DNA of 64,000 bases from the NCBI GenBank assembly GCA_963780825.1, contig CAWADL010000024.1, positions 372,001-436,000 on the forward strand, written 5' to 3'. The notes below the pieces were generated by a model that was not told the origin of the DNA, made no database searches, and saw only the letters and a program-made list of their open reading frames with translations. The stretch comes from Roseiarcus sp963780825. Its GTDB lineage: Bacteria; Pseudomonadota; Alphaproteobacteria; Rhizobiales; Beijerinckiaceae. Each line of letters opens with the position of its first letter. The first letter of the stretch is position 1. Both the position numbers and the translations under genes were made by a program. Of the stretch, positions 56,187 to 64,000 are shown in pieces.

Positions 56187-56757
56187 TCAGTCCTTGGCGC
56201 GCTCGACGTAGGTGCCGTCTTCGGTCTGGATGACGATCCTTGTGCCAGCCGTGACATGCGGCGGCACCATCACGCGCGCGCCATTGCGACATTTTCGCGG
56301 GCTTGTAGGACGAAGACGCGGTCTGACCTTTGGTCACCGGCTCGGTGTCGATGATCTCCAGCGTCACGCGCTGCGGCAGCTGGATCGCCACCGCCTTTTC
56401 GTTGAAGATCGACAGCATGACTTTCATGCCCTCCTGCAGCCATTGCGCCTGATCGCCGATCACGTCGTCGGGCACCTGGATCTGCTCGTAGTTCTCATTG
56501 TTCATGAAGTGATAGCCGTCGCCGTCCGTGTAGAGAAAGTCGTAGTCCTTATCCTCGACGAAGGCGCGCTCGACCTGCTCGGTGGTCTTGAAGCGGTCGG
56601 TCACCTTGACGCCGTCGGAGAGGCGGCGCATGTCGATCTGCGTCGTCGGCGTGCCCTTGCCGGGAAGGAAACTCTCGGCGGACAGAACGACGCAAAGCTG
56701 CCCGTCGTCCCGCTCGATGATGTTGCCCTTGCGGATCGAACTGGCGATGACTTTCAC
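56187..56757 (-). CDS. efp: Elongation factor P; frameshifted at the 3' end
   Basis: Translation factor that rescues ribosomes stalled at polyproline. Lys34 in SFLPGKGTPTT is the residue modified by EpmA-type enzymes. The tail beyond about 56290 returns in another frame (VMVPPHVTAGTRIVIQTEDG) after removal of one C in TCGCAATGG. The joined length is about 189 residues, normal. It is transcribed divergently from the EpmA-like gene. Confidence 0.94.
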
Positions 56758-56879
56758 GACGAAATTTCCTTATGCGAAGCAGCGGCGCGCGCCGCGATTT
56801 GGCGCGCGTCAAACCAGATCGGAGCCGAATTGTCGATAGCTTCGGGAGGCGGGTTCTTGGAGGACCAGCCGGCAGCGGG

Positions 56880-56995
56880 TCCCCTCCCCCTCGTGGGGGA
56901 GGGTTAGGGAGGGGGGGCGGCTCGGCTGGGACGACCCTGTCCGACGATCACGGCTACCCCCCACCCCAGCCCTCCCCCACAAGGGGGGAGGGGGA
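56880..56995. repeat. Palindromic element, family D
   Basis: TCCCCTCCCCCTCGTGGGGG...AGGG and CCCAGCCCTCCCCCACAAGG...GGAGGGGG arms. It lies between divergent efp and epmA and ends right at the epmA coding region. Confidence 0.85.
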
Positions 56996-56997
56996 GC

Positions 56998-58157
56998 TTG
57001 TCGGCGCCGGCGGCTCGCCGTTTTGGACGCCGGATCGCCACGCCGACCGCCGGCCCGCTTGCTCGCCCGCGCGCGGACGCTCGACCGCGCTGCGCGCCTG
57101 GTTTCGGCGCGAGGGCTTTGTCGAGGTCGAGCCGGCGGCGTTGCAGGTCTCGCCCGGCAACGAGACGCATCTGCACGGCTTCGCCACGGAGATGATCGCC
57201 GGCGACGGGCGCGCGGCCCGCGCTTATCTGCACACCTCGCCGGAATTCGCGATGAAGAAGCTGCTGGCGGCGGGCGAGACGAGGATTTTCGCGATGGCCC
57301 GGGTGTTCCGCAATCGCGAGCGCGGCGGCGCTGCATGCGCCGGAGTTCACGATGGTGGAATGGTATCGCGTCGGCGAGGGGCTCGACGCGCTGATGCGCG
57401 ATTGCGCCGCAATGCTGCGGCTCGCGGCGGAGGCGGCGGGGACGACAGCGGCTGCGGTTTCGCGGGCGCGAGGCCGATCCCTTCGCTGAGCCCGAGCGGC
57501 TGACGGTGCGCGACGCGTTCCTGCGCTACGCGGCATCGACCTGTTCGAGAGCCTCGCCCTCCCGTCATTGCGAGCGAAGCGAAGCAATCCACGCCGCAGC
57601 CACAGCCCTATCCGGCAGACGACGATCGCACGACGATGGATTGCTTCGCTGCGCTCGCAATGACGGTAGGGCGAGACTGCGGACCGACCGGACCGGCTCG
57701 CCGCCGCTGTCGCGCATGGGCTGCGCGTCGCGGCGGACGATTCCTGGTCGGACATGTTCAGCCGCATCCTGTCCGAGAAAGTCGAGCCGAACCTCGGCAT
57801 CGGCCGGCCGACCTTCCTCACCGACTATCCCGCGACCGAGGCGGCGCTCGCGCGGCTATCGCCGCGCGACCCCCGCATCGCCGAGCGCTTCGAGCTCTAC
57901 GCCTGCGGCGTCGAACTCGCCAACGCCTTCGACGAATTGACCGACCCCGCAGAGCAGCGCCGCCGCTTCGAGGAGGACATGGCGTTGAAGGCCGCCTTTA
58001 TGGGGAAGGTTATCCGCTCGACGAAGATTTTCTGCGCTGCCTGCCCTACATGACGGAGAGCAGCGGCGCCGCGCTCGGCTTCGACCGCGTTGCGATGCTC
58101 GCCTGCGGCGCCGACAGTATAGAGGACGTGCAATGGACGCCGGTTTTCCGGCCGTGA
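56998..58157 (+). CDS. epmA: EF-P lysine ligase EpmA (GenX/PoxA)-like; frameshifted and interrupted
   Basis: Class II lysyl-tRNA-synthetase-like enzyme that attaches (R)-beta-lysine to EF-P. Motifs: RREGFVEVEPAALQVSPGNETHLHGF, HTSPEFAMKKLLAAG, ARVFRNRER, then in other frames TMVEWYRVG, SDMFSRILSEKVEPN and GAALGFDRVAMLACG (motif 3). Breaks near 57335, 57460 and 58010. A family C palindrome (57561-57666) lies within the gene. The start is uncertain because family D ends at its N-terminus and a TTG at the edge is out of frame with the core. Possibly inactive. Confidence 0.8.
57561..57666. repeat. Palindromic element, family C, inside epmA
   Basis: CCCGTCATTGCGAGCGAAGC and GGATTGCTTCGCTGCGCTCG...AATGACGG arms. 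It interrupts the EpmA frame between the IDLFESLAL segment and the ADDSWSDMFSRIL segment. Confidence 0.85.
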
Positions 58158-58170
58158 TCGCAGGACGAGT

Positions 58171-59967
58171 TTGGCGGGCGCCCGCGCGGCGCTGCAGCGC
58201 GTCTACGGTTTCCCGGGCTTCCGCCCCGGGCAGGAGGAGATCCTGCGCCGCCGTGCTCGGCGGCGACGACGTGCTGGCGGTCATGCCGACGGGCAGCGGC
58301 AAATCGCTGCTGTTCCAGCTTCCCGGCGATCGTCACGCGACGGCCTGACGGTCGTCGTCTCGCCGCTGATCGCGTTGATGCGCGATCAGGTCGCGCAGAT
58401 TGCGCGAGTTCGGCGTCGCGGCGGCGGCGCTCAATTCGATGTCCGACGGCGCCGAGCGGCAGGGCGTCTATTCCGCGCTGGAGAACCGCACGCTGCGGCT
58501 GCTCTATGTCGCGCCTGAGCGGCTGTTGCGCGACGACACGCTCGAACTGCTGCATCGCTATCGCATCGATCTGCTCGCCATCGACGAGGCGCATTGCGTC
58601 TCGCAATGGGGCCACGATTTCCGGCCCGAATACATGCGGCTGCGCGAGGCCGCGCAGGCGCTCGATCGCCCGAAGACCATCGCCGTCACCGCGACCGCCG
58701 ACGAGCCGACGCGGCGCGATATCGCCGAGCGCCTGTTCTTCCGTGCGCCCGAAAGTGTTCGTGCGCTCGTTCGACCGGCCGAACCTGTTCCTCGCGATGC
58801 GGCCGAAGGCCGACGCGACGCGCCAGCTCTGGGACGCGCTGCAACGCCACAAGGGCGAAAGCGGCATCATCTATTGCGCGTCGCGCCGGCGCACCGAGGA
58901 GCTGGCGCAGCGAATTTTCCGCGCGGGGCCGGCGCGCGCTGCCCTATCACGCCGGGCTCGACCCTTCCGTGCGCTCGTCCAACCAGGATGCTTTCCTGCA
59001 GGAGGACGGCGTCGTGATGTGCGCGACGATCGCTTTCGGCATGGGCGTCGACAAGCCGGACGTGCGGTTCGTGTTTCACGCCGACATGCCGTCTTCGATC
59101 GAGTCCTACTATCAGGAGATCGGCCGCGCGGGCCGCGACGGCCTGCCCGCCGACACGCTGACGCTCTACGGCGCCGGCGACATCGAGCTGCGCCGCCGCC
59201 AGATCGCGGAGAGCGCCGCGCCGGACGAGCGCAAGCGCGTCGAGAACCAGAAGCTCGAAGACCTCGTCGCGCTGTGCGAATGCGCGCGTTGCCGGCGACA
59301 GGTGCTGCTCGGGTTTTTCGGCGAGGATTGCGCGCCTTGCGGCAATTGCGACGTCTGCAAGGGATCGGTGCGGTTGGTTGACGGCTCGATCGAGGCGCAG
59401 AAGGCGCTCTCGGCCGTGTTGCGCACCTCGGGGCGATTCTTTTTTGGCCATCTCGCCAACATCTTGTCCGGCAAGACCACCGAGGCCGTCGAGCGGCACG
59501 GCCATGATCAACTGAAGACATTCGGCGTCGGCAAGGATCGGCCGCCGGCGCATTGGCGCGGCGTGCTGCGGCAACTTCAATCCGCCAAGCTGGTCACCAT
59601 GACAGCGAGGATCGCGACCGGCTCGTGGTCACCGAGGCCGGCCGGCTGGTGCTGAAGGGCGAGGCGCCGTTTCAGTTGCGCGAGGACGTGATGAGCGCCA
59701 AGCCCGCCGCGCCGTCTCGCAAACTGCCGATGACGCCGCGCGACGCCGATGCGCGAGATCATGGCCGCGCTGAAGGCGCTGCGCGCGGCGATGGCGAAGG
59801 CGGCCAACCAACCGGCTTACGTGATCTTTCCCGATCGCACGCTGATCGAGATGGCGCAGGCGAAGCCGCGCACGCTCGCCGAGATGTCGGCGATTCACGG
59901 CGTCGGCGAAACGAAGTTGCAGAAATATGGAGCGGCGTTTCTGGCGGTGATGAAGGACCATGCCTGA
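58171..59967 (+). CDS. recQ: ATP-dependent DNA helicase RecQ; many frameshifts
   Basis: 3'-5' DNA helicase for recombination and repair. Walker A MPTGSGKSLLFQLP, DEAHCVSQWGHDFRP, motif III ATADEPTRRDI, ARG finger region QEIGRAGRDG, RQC zinc cysteines CECARCRRQ, FFGEDCAPCGNCDVC, and the C-terminal HRDC domain ANQPAYVIFPDRTLIEMA. Breaks near 58250, 58330, 58400, 58755, 58935, 59600 and 59750. A TTG with AGGACGAG before it is the likely start. End overlaps mutM by eight bases. Confidence 0.9.
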
Positions 59968-60947
59968 ACTTCCCGAGGTCGAGACAGTGAGACGCGGGCT
60001 GGCGCCGACGTTTGTCGGCGGACGCATTGCGCGCGCCGAGGCGCGTCGGCCGGATCTGCGGTTTCCGTTGCCGGAGAGATTTGTCGGGCGGTTGACGGGC
60101 GCCGCGTCGAGGATCTGCGTCGGCGCGCCAAATATTTGCTCGCCGATCTCGATTCGGGCGAGACGCTGGTGATGCATCTGGGCATGTCTGGGTCGTTCCG
60201 GGTCGAGATCGACGGCCTGCCGATCCCCTCCCCCCTTGTGGGGGAGGGTAAGGGAGGGGGGGCGTTCGGCTTGGACGCAGGTCTCCGGAGAGCGCGGCGC
60301 TTGCGGCTACCCCCCTCCCCAACCCTCCCCCACAAGGGGGGAGGGAGACGGCGCCCGGGGATTTCTACTACGATCGCTCGAAGGCCGCTGCGCACGACCA
60401 TATCGTCTTTCATTTCGAGAGTGGCGCGCGCGTCGTCTACAACGATCCGCGGCGCTTCGGGTACATGGACCTCGTCGCGACGTCAGAGCTCGAAGCGCAC
60501 CCGCTGTTCGCCGACATCGGCCTCGAGCCGCTCGGCGCGGCCTTCGATGTGGCGGCGCTTTCCGCCGCGCTGCAAGGGTCGCGCGCGCCGCTGAAGGCGG
60601 CGCTGCTCGATCAGCGGCGCATCGCGGGACTCGGCAACATCTATGTCTGCGAGGCGCTTTACCGCGCGCGCTTGTCGCCGATGCGCGAGGCCGGAGGGTT
60701 GAAGCCGGCAGAGACAAAGCGGCTGTACCGCGCGATCCGGGAAGTGCTGGAAGCCGCCATCGAGGCGGGCGGCTCGACGCTGCGCGACCATCGACAGGCC
60801 GACGGGACGCTCGGATATTTCCAGCATGCCTTCGCCGTGTACGATCGGGAAGGCGTGGTCTGCGGGCATAAGCGCTGCGGCGGGATCATCGCGCGTGCGG
60901 TGCAGAGCGGGCGGTCGACGTTCTATTGCTCGGCCTGCCAGCTTTAG
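59960..60947 (+). CDS. mutM: Formamidopyrimidine-DNA glycosylase; interrupted by a palindrome
   Basis: Base-excision repair enzyme for 8-oxoguanine. Catalytic Pro2/Glu3 in MPELPEVETVRRG, LVMHLGMSGSFRVE, then DHIVFHFESGARVVYNDPRRFGYMDL and AGLGNIYVCEALYRARLSP. The zinc finger is VCGHKRCGGIIARAVQSGRS...CSACQ. A family D element (60224-60347) lies between the HLGMSGSFR and the YDRSKAAAHDH segments and the frame changes across it. A further break lies near 60110. It may be inactive unless the element is read through in frame in the true sequence. Confidence 0.86.
60224..60347. repeat. Palindromic element, family D, inside mutM
   Basis: TCCCCTCCCCCCTTGTGGGG...AGGG and CCCAACCCTCCCCCACAAGG...GGAGGGA arms. 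It is open in the upstream mutM frame and would encode a Gly/Pro/Arg-rich insertion (IPSPLVGEGKGGG, later PSPTLPHKGGG). Confidence 0.85.
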
Positions 60948-61031
60948 TGTCTTTGTGAAACCCTTCGTGTCTTTGTGGTGAAAGGGCTTCACCACCAAGG
61001 CACGAAGGGTTTCACGAAGGCACAAAGGCAC
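60947..61031. repeat. Inverted repeat, family E
   Basis: GTGTCTTTGTGAAACCCTTC...TGTGGTGAA and TTCACCACCAAGGCACGAAG...GGCACAAAGGCAC arms around a short AGGGC centre. It could form a long stem in the transcript downstream of mutM. Confidence 0.85.
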
Positions 61032-61038
61032 CGCGCTA

Positions 61039-61053
61039 GCGCCGACGCTCCGA
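61039..61053. repeat. Fragment of family A
   Basis: Only the right-end GCGCCGACGCTCCGAC is present, next to the family E repeat. Confidence 0.45.
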
Positions 61054-61111
61054 CACCCTTCCCCCGGCGCCGGCCGGCCCTTACATGGGGCCGGTAAAAA
61101 CCGGGTCCAAA

Positions 61112-62554
61112 ATGTCTTTCCTCGACAATCTCGCGTTCGAAGCCGGCGTCGTGACGCGATCGGTCGGGGATTACCTCCGCGGCGGGGCGCTGCGGCTCGG
61201 CGTCACTGGCCTTTCGCGGTCGGGCAAGACGGTGTTCGTCACGGCGCTGGTCAACAATATCCTGGCGCAGGCGCGCCTGCCGGTGTTGGCGGCGTCTGCC
61301 GAAGGGCGCATCGCCAAGGCGCAGCTTGATCCGCAGCCTGATGACGCAGTGCCGCGCTTTCCCTATGAAGATCATCTCGCGGCGCTCGCCGGGCCGGATC
61401 GCCACTGGCCGCAATCCACCAACCGCATCTCGCAGCTGCAACTCAGGATTGATTTCGAACGCGCCGCAGGTTGGCGAAAGGGCCCGGCGCAGCTTGATCT
61501 CGACATTGTCGACTACCCCGGGGAATGGTTGCTCGACCTCACGCTGCTCGACAAATCCTACGCGCGCTGGTCGAACGAAACGATCGCAGCCTGCCGCGCG
61601 CCAGAACGCGCCGCGCTGGCCGGCGCCTGGTTGACGCATCTCAATGGGCTCGACCCAAGCGCGCCTTTCAGCGAAGAGTCCGCGCGCGGCGCCGCTGCGC
61701 TGTTCACCGATTATCTCAGGCAAGCCCGCGCCGATCGTTACGCGCTCTCGACGCTGCCGCCCGGCCGCTTCCTGATGCCCGGCGATCTCGAAGGCTCGCC
61801 GGCCCTGACCTTCGCGCCGCTCCCTGTCGAAGAGAACGTCGCGCCGGCGCCGGGATCGCTGGCGGCGATGATGCAGCGTCGCTACGAGGCTTATAAGACC
61901 CATGTCGTCAATCCTTTCTTCCGCGATCATTTCAGCCGGCTCGACCGCCAAATCGTGCTTGTCGATGCGCTGAGCGCGCTCAACTCCGGGCCGGCCGCAA
62001 TGCGCGATCTCGAAAATGCGCTGACCGACGTGATGCGCGCCTTCCGCGCCGGCCGCGCTTCCAGCTTCGCCTCGATCTTCCGGCCGCGCGTCGACCGCAT
62101 CCTGTTCGCGGCGACCAAGGCCGATCATCTGCACCACGCCAGCCACGATCGGCTCGAGGCGATCCTGCGCGTGCTGACCGCCAAGGCGATCGCGCGAGCG
62201 AAGGGGGTCGGCGCGGAGATCGACGTCATTGCGCTCGCCGCCGTGCGCGCGACGCGCGAGGCGATCATCCGCCACGACGGCGAGGAGCTGGAGGCGATCA
62301 TCGGTACGCCGGAGCGCGGCGAACGCATCGACGATCAGGTGTTTGATGGCGCCGCCGAGGCGGCCGTGTTTCCCGGCCAGCTGCCTGACGATCCGGAGCG
62401 CCTGTTCGAGGGCGGCGGGCTTGGGCTGGCGGAGGCGGACAACGACATGCGTTTCGTACGCTTCCGGCCGCCGGTGTTTGCGCGCGGCGCGCCGCCGCCG
62501 CACATCCGGCTTGATCGCGCGCTGCAATTCCTGATGGGGGACCGCCTGGCATGA
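61112..62554 (+). CDS. YcjX-family (DUF463) P-loop protein
   Basis: Nucleotide-binding stress protein of unclear function. P-loop GLSRSGKTVFVTALVNNIL, followed by LDIVDYPGEWLLDLTLL (Walker B-like) and VDALSALNSGPAAM. About 480 residues, family length. The ATG gives MSFLDNLAFEAGVVTRS, the usual short N-terminus; another ATG nine codons earlier is possible. It is followed by an ATGA overlap with the ycjF-like gene, the standard pair, usually under heat-shock or stress control. Confidence 0.88.
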   Translation: MSFLDNLAFEAGVVTRSVGDYLRGGALRLGVTGLSRSGKTVFVTALVNNILAQARLPVLAASAEGRIAKAQLDPQPDDAVPRFPYEDHLAALAGPDRHWPQSTNRISQLQLRIDFERAAGWRKGPAQLDLDIVDYPGEWLLDLTLLDKSYARWSNETIAACRAPERAALAGAWLTHLNGLDPSAPFSEESARGAAALFTDYLRQARADRYALSTLPPGRFLMPGDLEGSPALTFAPLPVEENVAPAPGSLAAMMQRRYEAYKTHVVNPFFRDHFSRLDRQIVLVDALSALNSGPAAMRDLENALTDVMRAFRAGRASSFASIFRPRVDRILFAATKADHLHHASHDRLEAILRVLTAKAIARAKGVGAEIDVIALAAVRATREAIIRHDGEELEAIIGTPERGERIDDQVFDGAAEAAVFPGQLPDDPERLFEGGGLGLAEADNDMRFVRFRPPVFARGAPPPHIRLDRALQFLMGDRLA

Positions 62555-63592
62555 GCGACCGTCCGCGCCCGCGCGCCTTCCGGCTCGACGATCAGAACGT
62601 CGCCCTCGACAACCGCGCGACGGTGGCGCCGAAGGTTGAAGTCAGGCTGGAGAGCGAGCCGATCCCCGTCGAGACGCGCGCCGCGCCGATCGATGAGGGC
62701 GAGCGGCAGATCGAAGAAGCGCAGCGCTCAGGCATGGCGAAACCCTGGCGGCCGTCGCTGGGCGCGCTGGCCTGGACCGGTCTAGGCGGCTTGGTCTCGC
62801 TCAGCCTCGGCCTTTGGGTGACCAATCTGCTCGAAGCGCTTTGGGCGAAGGCGCAGGGGTTTGGTTGGTTGGGCCTCGCTTTCGCCGCGGCGTTGCTGGT
62901 CGGCGTCGTGGGTTTGGCCGGGCGAGAGATAGCAGCGCTGCTGCGGCAGGGCCGTATCGCCGAATTGCATGCGGACTTGGCGCGCGCGCACGCCGGCGAC
63001 GATCGAGTGCTTGCTCGGGCTGCCGTGGCTCGGCTAGCTCGCGCTCTATCTGACGCGGCCCGAAACGGCCCGCGCGCGCGAAGAGCTTCAGCGCGCGATG
63101 GGCGAGATCATCGATGGGCGCGATCTGGTGGAGATCGCGGAACGGGCTCTGGTGAAGCCGCTCGACGCGCGCGCCCGCGCCGAGGTCGCCGCCGCGGCCA
63201 AGCGGGTTTCGCTGGTGACCGCGCTGAGCCCGCGCGCGGTGCTCGACGTCGTATTCGTCGTGGCGCAGGTGGTGCGGCTGACGCGGCGCATCGCGGAGAT
63301 CTATGGTGGACGGCCCGGGCTGCTCGGGTTCATCAAACTCGCGCGCTCGATATCCGCGCATTTGGTTATTACCGGCGGCATGGCGGTCGGCGACACGGTG
63401 CTGCAAGGGTTGATTGGGCACGGGCTGGCGGCGAAGATTTCCTCGCGGATGGGCGAAGGCGTGCTTAATGGCCTGCTGACCGCTAGGGTTGGTTTGTCGG
63501 CATTGGCTGTTTGTCGTCCCGCGCCGTTTCACGCGGCGAAGCCGCCGACGGTGAACGACGTCGCGCCGTTCTTGTTTGGCGGGAAGGACTAG
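62551..63592 (+). CDS. YcjF-like (TIGR01620, DUF697) membrane protein; frameshifted
   Basis: About 346 residues. Two membrane helices (LGGLVSLSLGLWVTNLLEAL, GLAFAAALLVGVVGLAG), then a cytoplasmic C-terminal DUF697 domain (EIIDGRDLVEIAERALVKPLD, MAVGDTVLQGLIGHGLAAKIS). A break near 63045 (CTAGCTCGCGCTCTAT) is repaired by removing one C. ATGA overlap with ycjX. Exact role unknown. Confidence 0.85.
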
Positions 63593-63630
63593 AGCCATCG
63601 GCAATTGAATGGAACCGGTAGAACCGCTGA

Positions 63631-63720
63631 CGGAGGGTCGGCGTCCACGCCGACCTTTTGTGCGCCGCTCAGCCAGCTTACGTATCAACCCCGACGTCGG
63701 CCTGGAGGCCGACGCTCCTG
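63631..63720. repeat. Palindromic element, family A
   Basis: CGGAGGGTCGGCGTCCACGC and GACGTCGGCCTGGAGGCCGA arms. First of two elements in the convergent junction. Confidence 0.85.
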
Positions 63721-63740
63721 AGCCGCCCGCCTCACTCTCG

Positions 63741-63853
63741 CCGTCATTGCGAGGAGCGAAGCGACGCGGCAATCCATGCCGCAGACAGCGCCCTATCCGG
63801 TTGCCAGACGATCTCACCACGCTGGATTGCTTCGCTGCGCTCGCAATGACGGG
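63741..63853. repeat. Palindromic element, family C
   Basis: CCGTCATTGCGAGGAGCGAA and GGATTGCTTCGCTGCGCTCG...AATGACGGG arms. Second element in the same junction. Confidence 0.87.
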
Positions 63854-63869
63854 CGGGCGATTGAGCCGG

Positions 63870-64000
63870 CTATGGCTTCACTTCATCCGTCACGACCTCG
63901 AAATGCGCGAGTGTCGCGGTGCCAAACGCCGTCGAGATCGCCACATCCGCCGCGTCGCGGCCGCGGCACATTACGATGCGGCCGATGCGCGGATGGTTGT
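63870..64000 (-). CDS. Transglutaminase-like family protein, C-terminus only
   Basis: The last 42 residues of a gene entering from the right: HPRIGRIVMCRGRDAADVAI then STAFGTATLAHFEVVTDEV, a tail typical of alphaproteobacterial transglutaminase-like (cysteine peptidase-fold) proteins. The catalytic core is outside the window, so the assignment rests on this end alone. Stop codon is within the window. Confidence 0.6.
   Translation of the reverse strand, partial: NHPRIGRIVMCRGRDAADVAISTAFGTATLAHFEVVTDEVKP

Noticed and set aside
60989..62527. Long minus-strand open frame opposite ycjX
   Set aside because: Arg-rich shadow of a gene with P-loop and normal length.

Overview
The window is a high-GC alphaproteobacterial chromosome segment, most likely Hyphomicrobiales (Rhizobiales) and perhaps the Beijerinckiaceae/Methylocystaceae side. 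The placement rests on a J-domain gene directly upstream of cobS, an rpoZ with a long acidic tail, an argD-argF-hslO-ispA operon, and many short palindromic elements between genes. Genus is not resolvable by reading. No rRNA, tRNA, CRISPR array, insertion sequence or prophage was recognised. Both ends cut genes: a histidine kinase on the left and a transglutaminase-like protein on the right.

Layout. 0-18 kb holds housekeeping genes: RNA methyltransferases, an FAD-linked dehydrogenase, trmJ, purU, a GGDEF-EAL protein, nadE, an IMPase/hisN-like and ROK kinase pair, a secreted lipase, an amidohydrolase and rpoZ. 17.7-26 kb has a double cold-shock protein, a TPR/ATP-grasp protein, an ABC exporter whose permease is fused to a CPBP protease, and two c-type cytochromes. 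26-31 kb has a secreted beta-lactamase-fold hydrolase, a ParDE-like toxin-antitoxin pair between two near-identical palindromic elements, prfC and a SorC-type regulator. 32-37 kb has a J-domain protein and cobS, then a tandem duplication of a two-gene cassette: a TadG-like membrane-anchored protein with a von Willebrand D-like C-terminal domain plus a small four-cysteine secreted protein. This is the best candidate for an undescribed system. 38-43 kb is one operon, argD-argF-hslO-ispA-gcdH, with a terminator-like hairpin in its leader. 43.6-51.7 kb is mostly envelope biosynthesis: two GT39-type transferases, an O-antigen-ligase-like protein, a FkbM methyltransferase, Cdh, and an isolated ureD. 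51.8-64 kb has a gamma-glutamyltransferase-like gene, a double-hotdog thioesterase, gnd, efp divergent from an epmA-like gene, recQ, mutM and a ycjX-ycjF pair.

Two properties affect the whole annotation. First, about eighteen otherwise normal genes are split by frameshifts, dense at 21-26 kb and 52-61 kb. Most of those I could localise against family consensus are repaired by deleting one base, so they look like sequence errors rather than true pseudogenes. I give each as one joined locus and state the breaks. Second, at least six families of imperfect palindromes (called A to G here) are scattered through the window. Every convergent gene junction with a real spacer holds at least one, and several lie inside reading frames (FAD dehydrogenase N-terminus, epmA, mutM, and the tail of a hypothetical protein).
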